A DNA stretch of 64,000 nucleotides, from assembly GCA_913055685.1 (NCBI GenBank), contig CAJXKC010000002.1:124001-188000 (forward strand). The letters run 5' to 3'. The position numbers and the translations under genes were made by a program. Shown piece after piece: positions 35,930-45,705 of the stretch. Position 1 is the first letter of the stretch. The number at the start of each line of letters is the position of its first letter. The stretch comes from an uncultured Flavobacteriales bacterium. GTDB lineage: Bacteria; Bacteroidota; Bacteroidia; Flavobacteriales; Schleiferiaceae. The notes under the pieces were generated by a model. The model was not told the origin of the DNA and did not search any database. It saw only the letters and a program-made list of their open reading frames with translations.

Positions 35930-35951
35930 AAAAAGCCCCGCAGGGCCTTTC
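35927..35951. terminator. bidirectional terminator between the symporter and a small lipoprotein
   Basis: A short GC-rich hairpin (GCCCC-GCAG-GGGC type, with flanking A and T runs) sits between two convergent genes. The long A run at 35926-35934 becomes a U run on the minus strand, so it serves the minus-strand lipoprotein best; the plus-strand T run (TTTCTT) is weaker. Confidence 0.75.
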
Positions 35952-36113
35952 TTAATTACTTTGTAAAATTTCATCATCAGTGGGAATATCGTTGCTGTGG
36001 TCGGTAACTCGTTCCGGTTCTGGACCATTATTTAAATAGTCCCGCTCTGCATCATCATTTGAGCAAGCGCTTAAAGCACCAATAAAAAGGGCCAAGATCA
36101 TTAGCTTTTTCAT
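35952..36113 (-). CDS. 53-residue lipoprotein, function unknown
   Basis: A 53 aa minus-strand frame with a classical lipoprotein signal: MKKLMILALF then a lipobox LSAC (cysteine 17). The mature part is short and acidic (SNDDAERDYL ... PTDDEILQSN). Signal peptide, lipobox and a terminator directly after its stop support it despite its size. I recognise no family. It stands alone between the convergent symporter and the TonB receptor terminator. Confidence 0.75.
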   Translation of the reverse strand: MKKLMILALFIGALSACSNDDAERDYLNNGPEPERVTDHSNDIPTDDEILQSN

Positions 36114-36201
36114 TTTATAGAATTTTAGTTTAGAGCTAATGTATTGACCTAAAGAGATTTGAACTTGTTAATACTTGTGCATCTCTCCTTAATAAAGCGT
36201 T

Positions 36202-36230
36202 AAAAAAAAATCCCGGCTGCTACCGGGATT
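36202..36230 (-). terminator. terminator after the TonB-dependent receptor
   Basis: The stem AATCCCGG/CCGGGATT with a six-base loop is followed on the minus strand by a nine-U run. It lies seven bases after the receptor stop codon at 36237. Confidence 0.9.
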
Positions 36231-36236
36231 CAAGTT

Positions 36237-38618
36237 TTAAAATTGAACGATAATACCTATTGAGGGGATACGCGTGCCATTACCATTTTCCAATAATTTG
36301 GTTGCATAACGTTGCTGCTCAATCGGGTCGCTTGGGTTTAGGATTACTGGATTACCATTCGAATCTCGGTCTAATGCCAATAGCGGCTCGCCGTCTACCG
36401 ATTGCCCTAGAAGGTTTTGCACATCGAGGTAGAGGTTAAGAGACCATTTTTCGAAGAACCATTTTTTATCGATTCGAATATTAACGCGATTGAAATTACT
36501 GAAGCGCTCTTGGTTTAAACGCGACCAGTCCGGAAGTCCCCGGCGGTTAACATTATAAACTTGTACTAATGAACTAGTGGCGATGTCGGTGGGGGTATAG
36601 GGAGCGCCGCCCAAGAATTGATATTGTAGGCCAATTTCCCAATTCTTGCCAAATTTCTTTCCTCCCGTAAGGGTAATTATATTCTGGTTATCCCAAGAAG
36701 AAGGAACCAAATTGCCTTGTGCATTTTCGAATTCAGATTTAACCAAAGTGTAAGCGAGGGTTCCAAACCAACCATCGTATAGCTTTTGCTGATATAAGAA
36801 TTCTAAACCATAGGCCCTTCCTGCCGAACTAGAAACAGCAGGCTCATTGCCTATTACCCCAAAGTCGCTCCCCAAATTTGCTAAAGTGATACCACGTTCG
36901 GTTAAGAAGGGGTAATCGGCATAGATTTTATAAAAGCCTTCTAAGCTAATCTTGGCATTAAAGGGCAGATAATACGCAAAGCCCGCAACTAGGTGCTGGG
37001 TGTTAATGTATTTCATGTTTTCATTAACCAAATTACCCAGGGTGTCTCTAAAGCCAAGGGTGGTAAAAGGTGGTAATTGGTTGTAAATAGAATAGGAGCT
37101 ATTGAAGCTTAATTCGGAGCTGATATTCCACGACAAGGCTAGTTTAGGCGATATCTGATTAAGCGGATTAGCAGTTTCTTCATTGAAGGTATTTCCGTCT
37201 AAACGCAAGCCTAGGTTTAGGTTTAAGCGTTCATCAAAGAAACTACGATTAGCATTAAAAAAGCCAAAGTATTGATAGAGCCGTAGATCGGTTTCGTAAT
37301 TTCTTGGCGCTGCTCCCGGAGCCACTCTTAGGTCTAACTCGCTGGTGATATATTTCACTTCCTCAAAACCAATCCCACTGGTAAGGCGCCAGCTACCTCT
37401 GCGTGCGAAGTTTTCTATCCTTAATTTATTTTCTATTTCTCGCGATAGGTAATCGAGTAATTGCAGTTTCGATTCATCATTGTCTTCGTATTTATAGGCG
37501 CTATTATTAAGCATAAAGCGACTAAGGATCACGTTGGTGTAAGATTTTTCACCAAAGTGCGTGTATTTGGCGCCAATGGAGTAATTCCACTGTTCATTAA
37601 CTGGTAAAAAGGCCAATTGGAACTGTTGCGTTTCCGTTTCATTGGCATCTAAATTCAGTTTAAACTGATCAATGGCCCCAAGCCCCAAGATGGTAAGTTG
37701 ATTCTTATCATCGAATTTGTGCTTTACCTTAAACTGGAAGTCATTGTAGGTAGGCAGGAAAGGGAGTTCTAGCACCGAGAATAAGAACTGTAAATAACTA
37801 CGACGGGCAGAAGCTAGAAAGGTGGTTTTTTCATTAATGGGGCCTTCTAGCGTAAGCCCAACTTCCGAAGCACCTACTTGAAATATACCACCAATGCGAT
37901 CCTTTCGACCATCTTTAAGCTTAATGTCTAAAACTGAACTTAGCGCATTGGCTTTTTCTACCGGAAAGGCAGAAGTATAAAGGTCTACCTCGCGGATAAA
38001 GTTAACATTAAGTAAACCTACTGGGCCGCCACTAGACCCTTGGGTGGCAAAGTGATTGATGCTCGGAATTTCAATACCATCTAAAAAGAAGCTATTCTCA
38101 TTGGGCGCTCCACCCCGAATGATAATGTCATTACGAAAGTTAGGGGTGGATGCAACGCCAGGTAGAGATTGAATAACCAAAGAGATATCTTGGTTTCCTC
38201 CAGGATTCCTTTGTATTTCATTAATCCCAAGGGTGCTTACCGACACCGGACTCTCCACCTTACGGGTGATGCGATCTTGAGCGGTTACCTTTACTTCTTG
38301 TAAGGTCTGACTACTCTCACTAAGGGCAAAATCTAATTCTCGCGGTCTAGAACGACTTACTTGAACCTCATATTCCGTTTTATTGGTATAGCCCACAAAG
38401 GAGGCGGTTACATTGTATAATCCTGGTTCTACCTCGAGGCTATAATTACCGTCTATATCAGTGGTGGTTCCATTGGTGGTTCCTTCGATAACCACATTAG
38501 CAAAGGGTAGGGGCTCATTGTTAATTTCATCATAGACCCTTCCGGTGATGACTCCCTTTTGGGCTAGGCCTTGAAAACCAATAACTAAGAAGCTGCAGAG
38601 TATTAGAAACTTTTTCAA
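36237..38618 (-). CDS. TonB-dependent outer-membrane receptor with carboxypeptidase-regulatory-like domain
   Basis: About 793 aa. The signal peptide (KKFLILCSFLVIGFQGLAQ) begins at a TTG codon at 38618. An upstream ATG at 38678 gives 20 more residues, but these would be read through the terminator hairpin of the preceding gene, so the TTG start is preferred. A CarboxypepD-regulatory-like domain (GVITGRVYDEINNEPLPFANV) is followed by the plug (SLPGVASTPNFRNDIIIRGG) and a beta-barrel ending in an aromatic residue (IGIIVQF). It imports an unknown large substrate powered by TonB. No SusD partner is adjacent, so it is not a typical polysaccharide locus. Confidence 0.9.
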   Translation of the reverse strand: MKKFLILCSFLVIGFQGLAQKGVITGRVYDEINNEPLPFANVVIEGTTNGTTTDIDGNYSLEVEPGLYNVTASFVGYTNKTEYEVQVSRSRPRELDFALSESSQTLQEVKVTAQDRITRKVESPVSVSTLGINEIQRNPGGNQDISLVIQSLPGVASTPNFRNDIIIRGGAPNENSFFLDGIEIPSINHFATQGSSGGPVGLLNVNFIREVDLYTSAFPVEKANALSSVLDIKLKDGRKDRIGGIFQVGASEVGLTLEGPINEKTTFLASARRSYLQFLFSVLELPFLPTYNDFQFKVKHKFDDKNQLTILGLGAIDQFKLNLDANETETQQFQLAFLPVNEQWNYSIGAKYTHFGEKSYTNVILSRFMLNNSAYKYEDNDESKLQLLDYLSREIENKLRIENFARRGSWRLTSGIGFEEVKYITSELDLRVAPGAAPRNYETDLRLYQYFGFFNANRSFFDERLNLNLGLRLDGNTFNEETANPLNQISPKLALSWNISSELSFNSSYSIYNQLPPFTTLGFRDTLGNLVNENMKYINTQHLVAGFAYYLPFNAKISLEGFYKIYADYPFLTERGITLANLGSDFGVIGNEPAVSSSAGRAYGLEFLYQQKLYDGWFGTLAYTLVKSEFENAQGNLVPSSWDNQNIITLTGGKKFGKNWEIGLQYQFLGGAPYTPTDIATSSLVQVYNVNRRGLPDWSRLNQERFSNFNRVNIRIDKKWFFEKWSLNLYLDVQNLLGQSVDGEPLLALDRDSNGNPVILNPSDPIEQQRYATKLLENGNGTRIPSIGIIVQF

Positions 38619-38648
38619 TTTATAAGATTTGGAGTGATAATTAGCAAT

Positions 38649-38667
38649 AAAAAACCCCGACACGGGG
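38649..38667 (-). terminator. terminator after the SRPBCC protein
   Basis: On the minus strand the stem CCCCG/CGGGG with a three-base loop is followed by six U. It lies 28 bases after the stop codon at 38696 and before the TTG start of the TonB receptor. Confidence 0.82.
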
Positions 38668-38695
38668 TCAGGGTTCACAAAAAATCAAATTTTGT

Positions 38696-39712
38696 TTAAA
38701 GTACCGGGTAGTAAACCTTGGTTAGCCATTTACTAGTGTCGGGTTCTTCACTAGGGTCGGTCACGTAAAACTCTATGCCTACTCCGGCTAAGTCTACCTT
38801 ATTCTCTAGCGCGTAACTTTCAATTAACTCATGCGCCTTACCGGTTAGTTCATAGGGTCCGTAGTAGTCCACCTCTAAACCTTTAGACTGGGACAATACC
38901 CTTTTTTGAATATCCTCTTTTTCTTCTAATTCGGTGACAATGGGAATACAGAATTCGATGGTAGTACTACGAGTTTCTTCATTCCATTCATGGTAAATAG
39001 CGAAAGGCGCCCCTTTTACATTGGCCATTTCCTTACCTAAATAGTTGATGATTTTTGTATAATTCTTGGCAAAATACTCAGAGCCATTTTCGGCGAATTC
39101 GGCCATGTTCACGGTTTGAGTAATGCTAAAGAAAGGAATGGAGTCTTTTTCAACCATTTGTACAGGTGACTCTACTGTTTTAATTTTTTGACTTTCCACT
39201 AAATATTTAATGTTCGCCAAGCCAATCTCAAAATCATTAGCTACGCTGCCTTCTACCATAAGACCCATGATGCGGAACAGGAAAGGAAATTCGGCGCTAA
39301 AGCCCCAGGTAACTTCGGTACGGTTGTCATTAACCTGAGTAAAACTCCAGTAGCCATCAGCTTCACCCTGTTGATCAAAAACAATGTGGGTGTAAATACT
39401 GTCATTTCCTACTACTCGCGTAATACGCTGACTTCCGCCTCCTTCATCCATCTTGGTAGTCCAGGCATAAGATGCGCCTTCACCTGCCGTTTGCTCATTA
39501 TACTGGAAGCGCATGGTACTGTCTTTTGCAAGCCAGGGCGACCAAGCCTCCCAATTTTGAAAATCTATTACCTGATCAAATGCAGCTTGCTTAGATCCTT
39601 TAATGTTGATACTTCGACTCACTTCTACCGTAGAGGGTAGGAATAGACTTATTATTAAGTAGAGGCCAATAAGTGCTCCTAAGATTATAAGAGTAAGCTT
39701 GAGGTAACGCAT
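38696..39712 (-). CDS. membrane-anchored SRPBCC plus GyrI-like ligand-binding protein
   Basis: A 338 aa protein with one N-terminal membrane helix (residues 4-26). Residues about 30-175 resemble the SRPBCC/polyketide-cyclase fold (VSRSINIKGSKQAAFDQVID...WEAWSPW). Residues about 190-338 resemble GyrI-like/AraC effector-binding domains (FSITQTVNM ... EVDYYGPYELTGKAH ... KVYYPV). Both folds bind small hydrophobic ligands. The DNA-binding part of AraC regulators is absent, so it is not a transcription factor. Its own promoter and terminator flank it. The ligand is unknown. Confidence 0.82.
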   Translation of the reverse strand: MRYLKLTLIILGALIGLYLIISLFLPSTVEVSRSINIKGSKQAAFDQVIDFQNWEAWSPWLAKDSTMRFQYNEQTAGEGASYAWTTKMDEGGGSQRITRVVGNDSIYTHIVFDQQGEADGYWSFTQVNDNRTEVTWGFSAEFPFLFRIMGLMVEGSVANDFEIGLANIKYLVESQKIKTVESPVQMVEKDSIPFFSITQTVNMAEFAENGSEYFAKNYTKIINYLGKEMANVKGAPFAIYHEWNEETRSTTIEFCIPIVTELEEKEDIQKRVLSQSKGLEVDYYGPYELTGKAHELIESYALENKVDLAGVGIEFYVTDPSEEPDTSKWLTKVYYPVL

Positions 39713-39732
39713 GGTTTATTATTTTGGTTGAT

Positions 39733-39740
39733 CAAATTTA
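39733..39740 (-). promoter_or_regulatory. TAAATTTG -7 promoter box for the SRPBCC gene (minus)
   Basis: The plus strand CAAATTTA reads TAAATTTG on the minus strand, an exact TAnnTTTG match about 20 bases before the start at 39712. No -33 TTG at the expected distance. Confidence 0.5.
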
Positions 39741-39836
39741 GCAATATCGCATTGGCGGAAGCTGCTTTTTACCAGGCTTGTTAAAATTTCTTTTCAAACT
39801 AGGCTTTTTTGGGCTTTCGGATGCGCCTAAAAGGAA

Positions 39837-39844
39837 TAACTTTG
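39837..39844 (+). promoter_or_regulatory. TAACTTTG -7 promoter box for guaA
   Basis: Exact TAnnTTTG match ending four bases before the ATG of guaA at 39849. A TTTG at 39808-39811 is 25 bases upstream of the box, a little longer than the usual spacing, so the -33 element is uncertain. Confidence 0.55.
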
Positions 39845-39848
39845 CCGC

Positions 39849-41378
39849 ATGCAAGAAAAAATCCTCATTCTCGATTGTGGTTCTCAGTATACTCAGCTGA
39901 TTGCTAGAAGAGTACGCGAATTAAATGTGTACTGTGAAATCCATCCTTACAACAATATTCCGGATTTAGATGGCGATTTAAAAGGCCTTATTATTAGTGG
40001 AAGTCCATCTTCCGTTAATGATGAGAATGCCCCGCAAATCGATTTAGCACAATTCCGGGCAAAATTGCCGGTATTGGGAGTTTGTTATGGTGCCCAATAT
40101 ATGGCCCAACAAGCAGGCGGTAAAGTTGAAGCTTCGGAAACCCGAGAATATGGACGCGCTAACCTAGCGAGTTTCGATCACGATTCTCCTTTAATGAAGG
40201 GAATGCCTAGTCATTCTCAAGTTTGGATGAGTCATGGCGACACCATACTTGAAGTTCCTTCTGGCTTTAATTTAATTGCCAGTACTCGCGATGTTAAAGC
40301 AGCCGCTTACCATATCGAAGGTGAGGACACCTATGGAATTCAATTCCACCCCGAAGTGTATCACAGCACCGATGGTAAGATTCTAATCCGTAATTTCTTA
40401 GTAGATATTTGTGGCTGTACTCAGGATTGGACCCCTAGTTCTTTTGTGGAGGAAACAGTTGCGGCGATGAAAGAGAAATTAGGCGATGATAAAGTGGTAC
40501 TCGGCTTAAGTGGAGGTGTAGATAGCACCGTTACCGCCGTGCTTTTATCGAAGGCCATCGGGTCGAACTTGCATTGTATATTCGTAAATAACGGCCTATT
40601 ACGTAAGAATGAGTTCCATGATGTATTGGAGCAATACCAAGGCATGGGGCTTAATGTAAAAGGAGTTGATGCCAGTGATCAATTTCTTTCGGCTTTAGCC
40701 GGAGAGAAGGATCCCGAGCGCAAACGTAAGATCATTGGTCGCGTATTTATCGAGGTATTTGACCAAGAGTCCATGGCCATCCAAAATGTAAATTGGCTTG
40801 CCCAGGGAACTATTTATCCAGATGTAATTGAGTCCGTTTCGGTTAAAGGTCCTTCTGCCACCATTAAATCGCATCACAATGTGGGGGGATTACCCGACTT
40901 CATGAAGTTAAAAGTTGTGGAACCTCTGAATACCTTATTTAAGGATGAGGTGCGCAGGGTAGGTGCCGCGATGGGAATTGCCGATAACCTTTTAGGTCGC
41001 CATCCTTTCCCTGGACCCGGACTAGCCATTCGCATCCTTGGTGATATTACTGCCGAGAAGGTGCGTATTTTGCAAGAAGTAGATGCTATCTTCATCAATG
41101 GACTAAAGGAACATGACCTTTATGACCAGGTATGGCAAGCCGGAGCAATTTTATTACCGGTTCAATCGGTTGGGGTAATGGGTGATGAGCGTACTTATGA
41201 ACAGGTAGTTGCGCTAAGAGCGGTAGAGAGTACCGACGGAATGACTGCAGATTGGGTACATTTGCCTTACGAGTTCCTCGCTGAGGTCTCAAATAAAATA
41301 ATAAACCGGGTAAAAGGCGTTAACCGGGTAGTTTATGACATTAGTTCTAAACCACCGGCAACAATCGAATGGGAATAA
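39849..41378 (+). CDS. guaA: GMP synthase (glutamine-hydrolysing)
   Basis: A 509 aa cytosolic enzyme that converts XMP to GMP using glutamine and ATP. The N-terminal class I glutamine amidotransferase has the nucleophile C79 in GVCYGAQYM and the His/Glu pair in FHPEVYH. The synthetase half carries the PP-loop [10 protein letters not shown], and the C-terminal dimerisation domain ends in PATIEWE. Length and order are normal. It overlaps the LysM protein gene by ten bases. Confidence 0.98.
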   Translation: MQEKILILDCGSQYTQLIARRVRELNVYCEIHPYNNIPDLDGDLKGLIISGSPSSVNDENAPQIDLAQFRAKLPVLGVCYGAQYMAQQAGGKVEASETREYGRANLASFDHDSPLMKGMPSHSQVWMSHGDTILEVPSGFNLIASTRDVKAAAYHIEGEDTYGIQFHPEVYHSTDGKILIRNFLVDICGCTQDWTPSSFVEETVAAMKEKLGDDKVVLGLSGGVDSTVTAVLLSKAIGSNLHCIFVNNGLLRKNEFHDVLEQYQGMGLNVKGVDASDQFLSALAGEKDPERKRKIIGRVFIEVFDQESMAIQNVNWLAQGTIYPDVIESVSVKGPSATIKSHHNVGGLPDFMKLKVVEPLNTLFKDEVRRVGAAMGIADNLLGRHPFPGPGLAIRILGDITAEKVRILQEVDAIFINGLKEHDLYDQVWQAGAILLPVQSVGVMGDERTYEQVVALRAVESTDGMTADWVHLPYEFLAEVSNKIINRVKGVNRVVYDISSKPPATIEWE

Positions 41379-43555
41379 GAAAAATCCTAAAATCCACATT
41401 TTTATTCATCTTCCTGGCTAGCAGTATTGTGCTCAGCGCCCAGGAAGTGGCTAATCGTTTTCATACTGTAAAAGAGGGCGAGACCGTATATGGTATTGCA
41501 CGACAGTACGGTATGAATGCTGAAGCGCTCTTGCAGTTTAATCCAGAAATCGATAGTGAGGGTCTGCAAATTGGCGCTAAAGTCCTTATTCCAGGGAGCA
41601 AAGCCTTAGAGCTAATTCACGCGAAAAATGTGGAAGAGCAAAAAGATACAGCACAGTATCATTACCATGAGGTAGAAGCCGGACAAACTTTATACTCTTT
41701 GGCCAAGCAATATGGCGTAAAGATGTCTGATATTGAAGAGGCTAATCCCATTGTGGTTTCAGAGGGATTAAAAGTGGGAATGCTTATTCGTATTCCTAAA
41801 AAGACGGAAGAAAGGACCGCGGTTCCTACAAAAGATTCGGGTGAAAAGATTCCAACAATAGCGAAGGGCAGTGGAGATACCACAGAGCTTACCAATAGCG
41901 ATGATCAGTGGTTTTATCACCGAGTGGCCAGCAAACAAACCGCTTATTCACTAGCCAAACGCTATACAATAAGTTTAGACAGTTTATATTTATTGAATCC
42001 CACTGCCGAAACGGGTTTACGAATTGGGCAATGGTTAAAGTTTCCCTTAAACCGTAAGCCAAAAGCGGTGGCCAAGGAAAAAGAAGCTCAGCCATTTGAA
42101 GGGGAAGTACTTCAAGCTGAGTTACCCAGCACCAAGACTGATACGCCAAAGGTTAGTGGCGCTGCTGGGAAAAGCAATTACTTCCTATATAAAGTTAAGG
42201 CTGGGGACACCTTCTTTAACCTAAAAAAACGCTACTTCGTTACCGAAGAGGAGCTTATAAAGTTAAACCCAGAACTAAAGCAAGGCTTGGAGCAGGGGCG
42301 TTATATCATAATGCCTAAAAAAGAAGAGTCGAAAGAACTTAGCTGGTTAGAAAAAATCCTCAAAGACAAGCAGGAAGAGGAGCAACCGCAAGAAGTTTCG
42401 GATCAAACGGAAGCAGAGAAAAAAGCGCTAAATACCCAAGATACGGGAGATGAAGGCTCCCTTACATTACCGGTAGACAGTTTAGAGATCGACAGTACTA
42501 AGGAGTACCGTATTGCGGTGGTCTTACCATTTCGGGCAAGTAACTATCCCGACACCATCAATTATCGAAACTTTAATCCGCATCGCGACAGTGAAATGTC
42601 GATGCAGTTTTACTTAGGATTAAAAACTGCGGCAGACTCCTTAAAAGCGCAAGGCATGAATTTGCGTTTAAGAGTGTACGACACCGAGGGCTCCCCTAAT
42701 AGAATTAAGGCTATTGCGCAGGATATGCGCGAAAATAAAATTGACTTGGTATTCGGTCCGGCCTACAAGCGTAATGTTGAGCTCTTATCGGATGAATTAA
42801 AAGAGATTCCAATTATTAGCCCCTTAAGCATGGCGGTTGAAGTGGATAATAAACCAAACTTGGTGCAAATGATTCCTAGTGATGCGGTGCGCCAGAAACG
42901 CATTGCCGATTTAGTGAATAATCACTATCCCCAGGCCAAGGTTTATTTCGCACATTGTGGATCTGCGGATGAGAAAGCCGAAGCACAGGCCATCAAAGCC
43001 TATCTTAACCCTCGTAGCCAGGAGTACGTCAGTAAAATCGTCGATTGCGATGAATTACAGAATAGTCGGAGCTTTAGTTTAGGCCCCAAGGATACCCTTC
43101 CTAAGGTGGTAGTTTTGCTAAGCAATAAGCCTGTTTTTACCACCGATTTGATCTCTAAACTCTATTCTTTGCGGGATACTAATATTGTTTTAGTAGGAAG
43201 CCCCAGGGTTTTAGCGATGCCGACCATGGAACTACATTACTTGAATGCACTAAATTTTGCCACTTATGAAGTGCGAAATGTGGAATATGAAGATAGTCTC
43301 ACCCAAGATTTAATTAAGGATTTTAGAGCGACCTTTGAAGCGGATGCAGGGCCATTTGCCATCCAAGGCTTCGATGCTTCTTATTTCTTTTTAAAACAGC
43401 TCTGGACGAAAGGACCTTATTTACTCGATTCTTTAGAACCAGCTTTAATGCGTGGGACTGGTTTTGATTTCATCCGCAAGGAGGGAGGCGGTTTAGAAAA
43501 TCAATTCTTATTCCTAAGTCAGATTAAGGACTTTGAATTAAAAAGGCTGGACTAG
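41369..43555 (+). CDS. exported protein with four LysM domains and a periplasmic-binding-like domain
   Basis: A 728 aa protein with a signal peptide ending near LSAQ (24). Four LysM modules (about residues 31-74, 92-137, 181-225 and 271-316; each with a YxIA/YSLA-type core and an N-P turn) should bind peptidoglycan or another GlcNAc polymer. Residues 385-728 resemble type I periplasmic ligand-binding proteins ([13 protein letters not shown] ... [10 protein letters not shown]). No enzyme motif is seen. The combination suggests a wall-tethered sensor or a divisome-like factor. It overlaps guaA by ten bases and is probably co-transcribed. Confidence 0.85.
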   Translation: MGIRKILKSTFLFIFLASSIVLSAQEVANRFHTVKEGETVYGIARQYGMNAEALLQFNPEIDSEGLQIGAKVLIPGSKALELIHAKNVEEQKDTAQYHYHEVEAGQTLYSLAKQYGVKMSDIEEANPIVVSEGLKVGMLIRIPKKTEERTAVPTKDSGEKIPTIAKGSGDTTELTNSDDQWFYHRVASKQTAYSLAKRYTISLDSLYLLNPTAETGLRIGQWLKFPLNRKPKAVAKEKEAQPFEGEVLQAELPSTKTDTPKVSGAAGKSNYFLYKVKAGDTFFNLKKRYFVTEEELIKLNPELKQGLEQGRYIIMPKKEESKELSWLEKILKDKQEEEQPQEVSDQTEAEKKALNTQDTGDEGSLTLPVDSLEIDSTKEYRIAVVLPFRASNYPDTINYRNFNPHRDSEMSMQFYLGLKTAADSLKAQGMNLRLRVYDTEGSPNRIKAIAQDMRENKIDLVFGPAYKRNVELLSDELKEIPIISPLSMAVEVDNKPNLVQMIPSDAVRQKRIADLVNNHYPQAKVYFAHCGSADEKAEAQAIKAYLNPRSQEYVSKIVDCDELQNSRSFSLGPKDTLPKVVVLLSNKPVFTTDLISKLYSLRDTNIVLVGSPRVLAMPTMELHYLNALNFATYEVRNVEYEDSLTQDLIKDFRATFEADAGPFAIQGFDASYFFLKQLWTKGPYLLDSLEPALMRGTGFDFIRKEGGGLENQFLFLSQIKDFELKRLD

Positions 43556-43618
43556 GTAATCTAGCTCACTTCCTATTCGCAGTAATTAGATGAACTTTAA
43601 TCTTATAATTACTGCACC

Positions 43619-44239
43619 ATGAAAAATTCAATTTTATTAGGCCTTCTTTCTTTAGTGGTCATCTTTACCCTTGATTCCTGTGAAAAAGAGGATCAAAATA
43701 GTTCCAGTGACCCTGTTTCCAGCAGTCTAAAAGCAGAAGACCAAGAAGCCTTGCTCTTTATGTTAGAGGAGGAAAAACTAGCTCGTGATACCTACCAATA
43801 CTTAGATAGTATTTATGGTCTTCAACAATTGGCAAACATCGCTTCCAGTGAGCAAAAGCATATGGATGCTATCGTCACTTTGCTAGACGACTATGGAATT
43901 TCATATACCATTTTACCTGCGGGTCAATTTAGCGACGCCGATCTACAGGCTTATTTCAATTTATTTAAACATGACGGCCAAACTAGTGATACTGCAGCCT
44001 TGTTGATAGGTGCCACTATCGAGGATCTTGATATTGTTGACTTGCAGGAGTATATAGATGCAAGCGATAATAATGTCTTAATTGATGTTTTCGCCAAATT
44101 GCAATGTGGCTCCCGTAACCATATTCGGGCTTTCACCAGTAGCCTCAATACTATGGGCCTAAGCTATCAGGCTCAATTTCTTAGCGATGCAGAGCTACAG
44201 GCCATTTTAGCCGGTGGTCATGAACATTGTAATAATTAA
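43619..44239 (+). CDS. DUF2202 ferritin-like lipoprotein
   Basis: A 206 aa protein with a signal peptide and lipobox (LDSC, cysteine about 21). The mature part (DQEALLFMLEEEKLARDTYQYL ... SSEQKHMDAIVTLLDDYGI ... CGSRNHIRAF) matches the DUF2202 pattern, a four-helix ferritin-like fold with conserved E, H and E/H residues that could bind a di-metal centre. The function of the family is unknown. Its stop overlaps that of the convergent AAA gene by four bases. Confidence 0.82.
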   Translation: MKNSILLGLLSLVVIFTLDSCEKEDQNSSSDPVSSSLKAEDQEALLFMLEEEKLARDTYQYLDSIYGLQQLANIASSEQKHMDAIVTLLDDYGISYTILPAGQFSDADLQAYFNLFKHDGQTSDTAALLIGATIEDLDIVDLQEYIDASDNNVLIDVFAKLQCGSRNHIRAFTSSLNTMGLSYQAQFLSDAELQAILAGGHEHCNN

Positions 44240-45705
44240 AGGTCACCACCTCTTAAATAAGAACTGAAGAGATCGGCGAAATTAAAGCCCTCGTCGATCT
44301 TTTCTTTATTAAGTTTTGCGTGTTCGGCAAGGGCCCATAATATCATTTCCATAAAAAAGAGTTGTTCGCCCTTATCGGCTTTCGCCTGATGGCTTTCTAC
44401 CAATGATTTTAGCGGTTCTACTTGCATCAAGCTATCGGCGTACTCTTTATCACTAGCTTCAAAGAGCAAATCAATGGTTTGTCCACCACTAAACCATTTT
44501 AATAGGGCATGATAGGCATGCTCTTCGTCACTTGATTTCAATTTATCCAAGGCAGGGAAGTAATCTGGTATTAGGCTCTTTACCGCGGCTCCAATTAGGT
44601 TTTCGGCAACAATACCGGCTCCTTCTTGCTCTCCTTCATAAACCAATTCTACTTTTCCGGTAATGGCCGGGATTATTCCCATGAAATCATTGAGACGCAA
44701 ATTGGTTTCTTTAGCGCCAGAGATTAACAAGCGTCTTTCCGCAGTACTTATCAAATTCTCTAGGGCAGATATAGTTAAACGGGTAGAGACCCCGCTTTTG
44801 GCGTCGATGTATTCATTTTCCCGTGCTTCAAAGGCAATTTGTTCCAAAAGAGTAAAGGCTACTTCTGGAATAATCACTTTTTCCCTCTGCTCGGGTTTTA
44901 GTCGTGCCTCTTGGCGAGTAATTTGGCTGGCAACCTTAATGTCTTTGGGGTAGTGCGTAAGTATCTGGCTCCCGATACGGTCCTTTAAAGGGGTAACTAT
45001 AGAACCACGATTGGTGTAATCCTCAGGATTAGCAGTAAAGACGAACTGCAAATCGAGCGGTAAACGCAGTTTAAAACCGCGAATCTGAATATCCCCTTCC
45101 TGTAAAATATTAAATAAGGCCACCTGAATTCGCGCTTGTAAATCGGGCAGCTCATTAATCACGAAAATGCAACGATGTGCGCGTGGAATCATCCCAAAGT
45201 GAAGGGTGCGCTCGTCTGAATAAGGTAATTTAAGATTTGCGGCTTTAATGGGGTCTACGTCACCAATTAGGTCGGCAACACTTACGTCTGGAGTTGCTAA
45301 TTTTTCAAAATACCGATCCTTGCGGTGTAGCCAGCCAATAGGGGTTTCATCCCCTAAATTGCTAACTAGTTCTTTTCCCTCTTTAGAAATAGGATTTAAG
45401 GGATCGTCATTTATTTCACTTCCCTCAATCACTGGAATGTATTCATCCAATAGGGCGGTCATCATACGAGCCATTTTGGTTTTCGCCTGACCTCGCAAAC
45501 CAAGGAAGTTAATATTATGACCAGCTAGTAAGGCTCTCTCTACATCAGGAATTACCGTGTTTTCATAACCGTAAATTCCTTCAAAAACGGTTTTACCAGC
45601 TTTCAAAGTCTCAATGAGGTTCGCACGTAGTTCTTCCTTAATGCTACGCGACTGGTATTTTGACGCTTTCAAGGCGCCCAGAGTTTTTATTGACTTGATA
45701 TCCAT
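44236..45705 (-). CDS. MoxR/magnesium-chelatase-like AAA+ ATPase
   Basis: A 489 aa cytosolic AAA+ protein related to the ChlI/MoxR group. Walker A is GLRGQAKTK (residues 69-77), Walker B is in CIFVINELPDL, and the sensor region FVFTANPEDYTNRGSIV is clear. It partners with the VWA protein directly upstream, whose TAA overlaps its ATG (TAATG), so the two are made together. MoxR-VWA pairs usually act as chaperones that insert metals or remodel proteins; the client here is unknown. The Mg-chelatase H subunit is not in the window. Confidence 0.88.
   Translation of the reverse strand: MDIKSIKTLGALKASKYQSRSIKEELRANLIETLKAGKTVFEGIYGYENTVIPDVERALLAGHNINFLGLRGQAKTKMARMMTALLDEYIPVIEGSEINDDPLNPISKEGKELVSNLGDETPIGWLHRKDRYFEKLATPDVSVADLIGDVDPIKAANLKLPYSDERTLHFGMIPRAHRCIFVINELPDLQARIQVALFNILQEGDIQIRGFKLRLPLDLQFVFTANPEDYTNRGSIVTPLKDRIGSQILTHYPKDIKVASQITRQEARLKPEQREKVIIPEVAFTLLEQIAFEARENEYIDAKSGVSTRLTISALENLISTAERRLLISGAKETNLRLNDFMGIIPAITGKVELVYEGEQEGAGIVAENLIGAAVKSLIPDYFPALDKLKSSDEEHAYHALLKWFSGGQTIDLLFEASDKEYADSLMQVEPLKSLVESHQAKADKGEQLFFMEMILWALAEHAKLNKEKIDEGFNFADLFSSYLRGGDL

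Noticed and set aside
36237-38618. Polysaccharide utilisation locus
   Set aside because: There is a TonB receptor but no SusD-like lipoprotein or glycoside hydrolase next to it.
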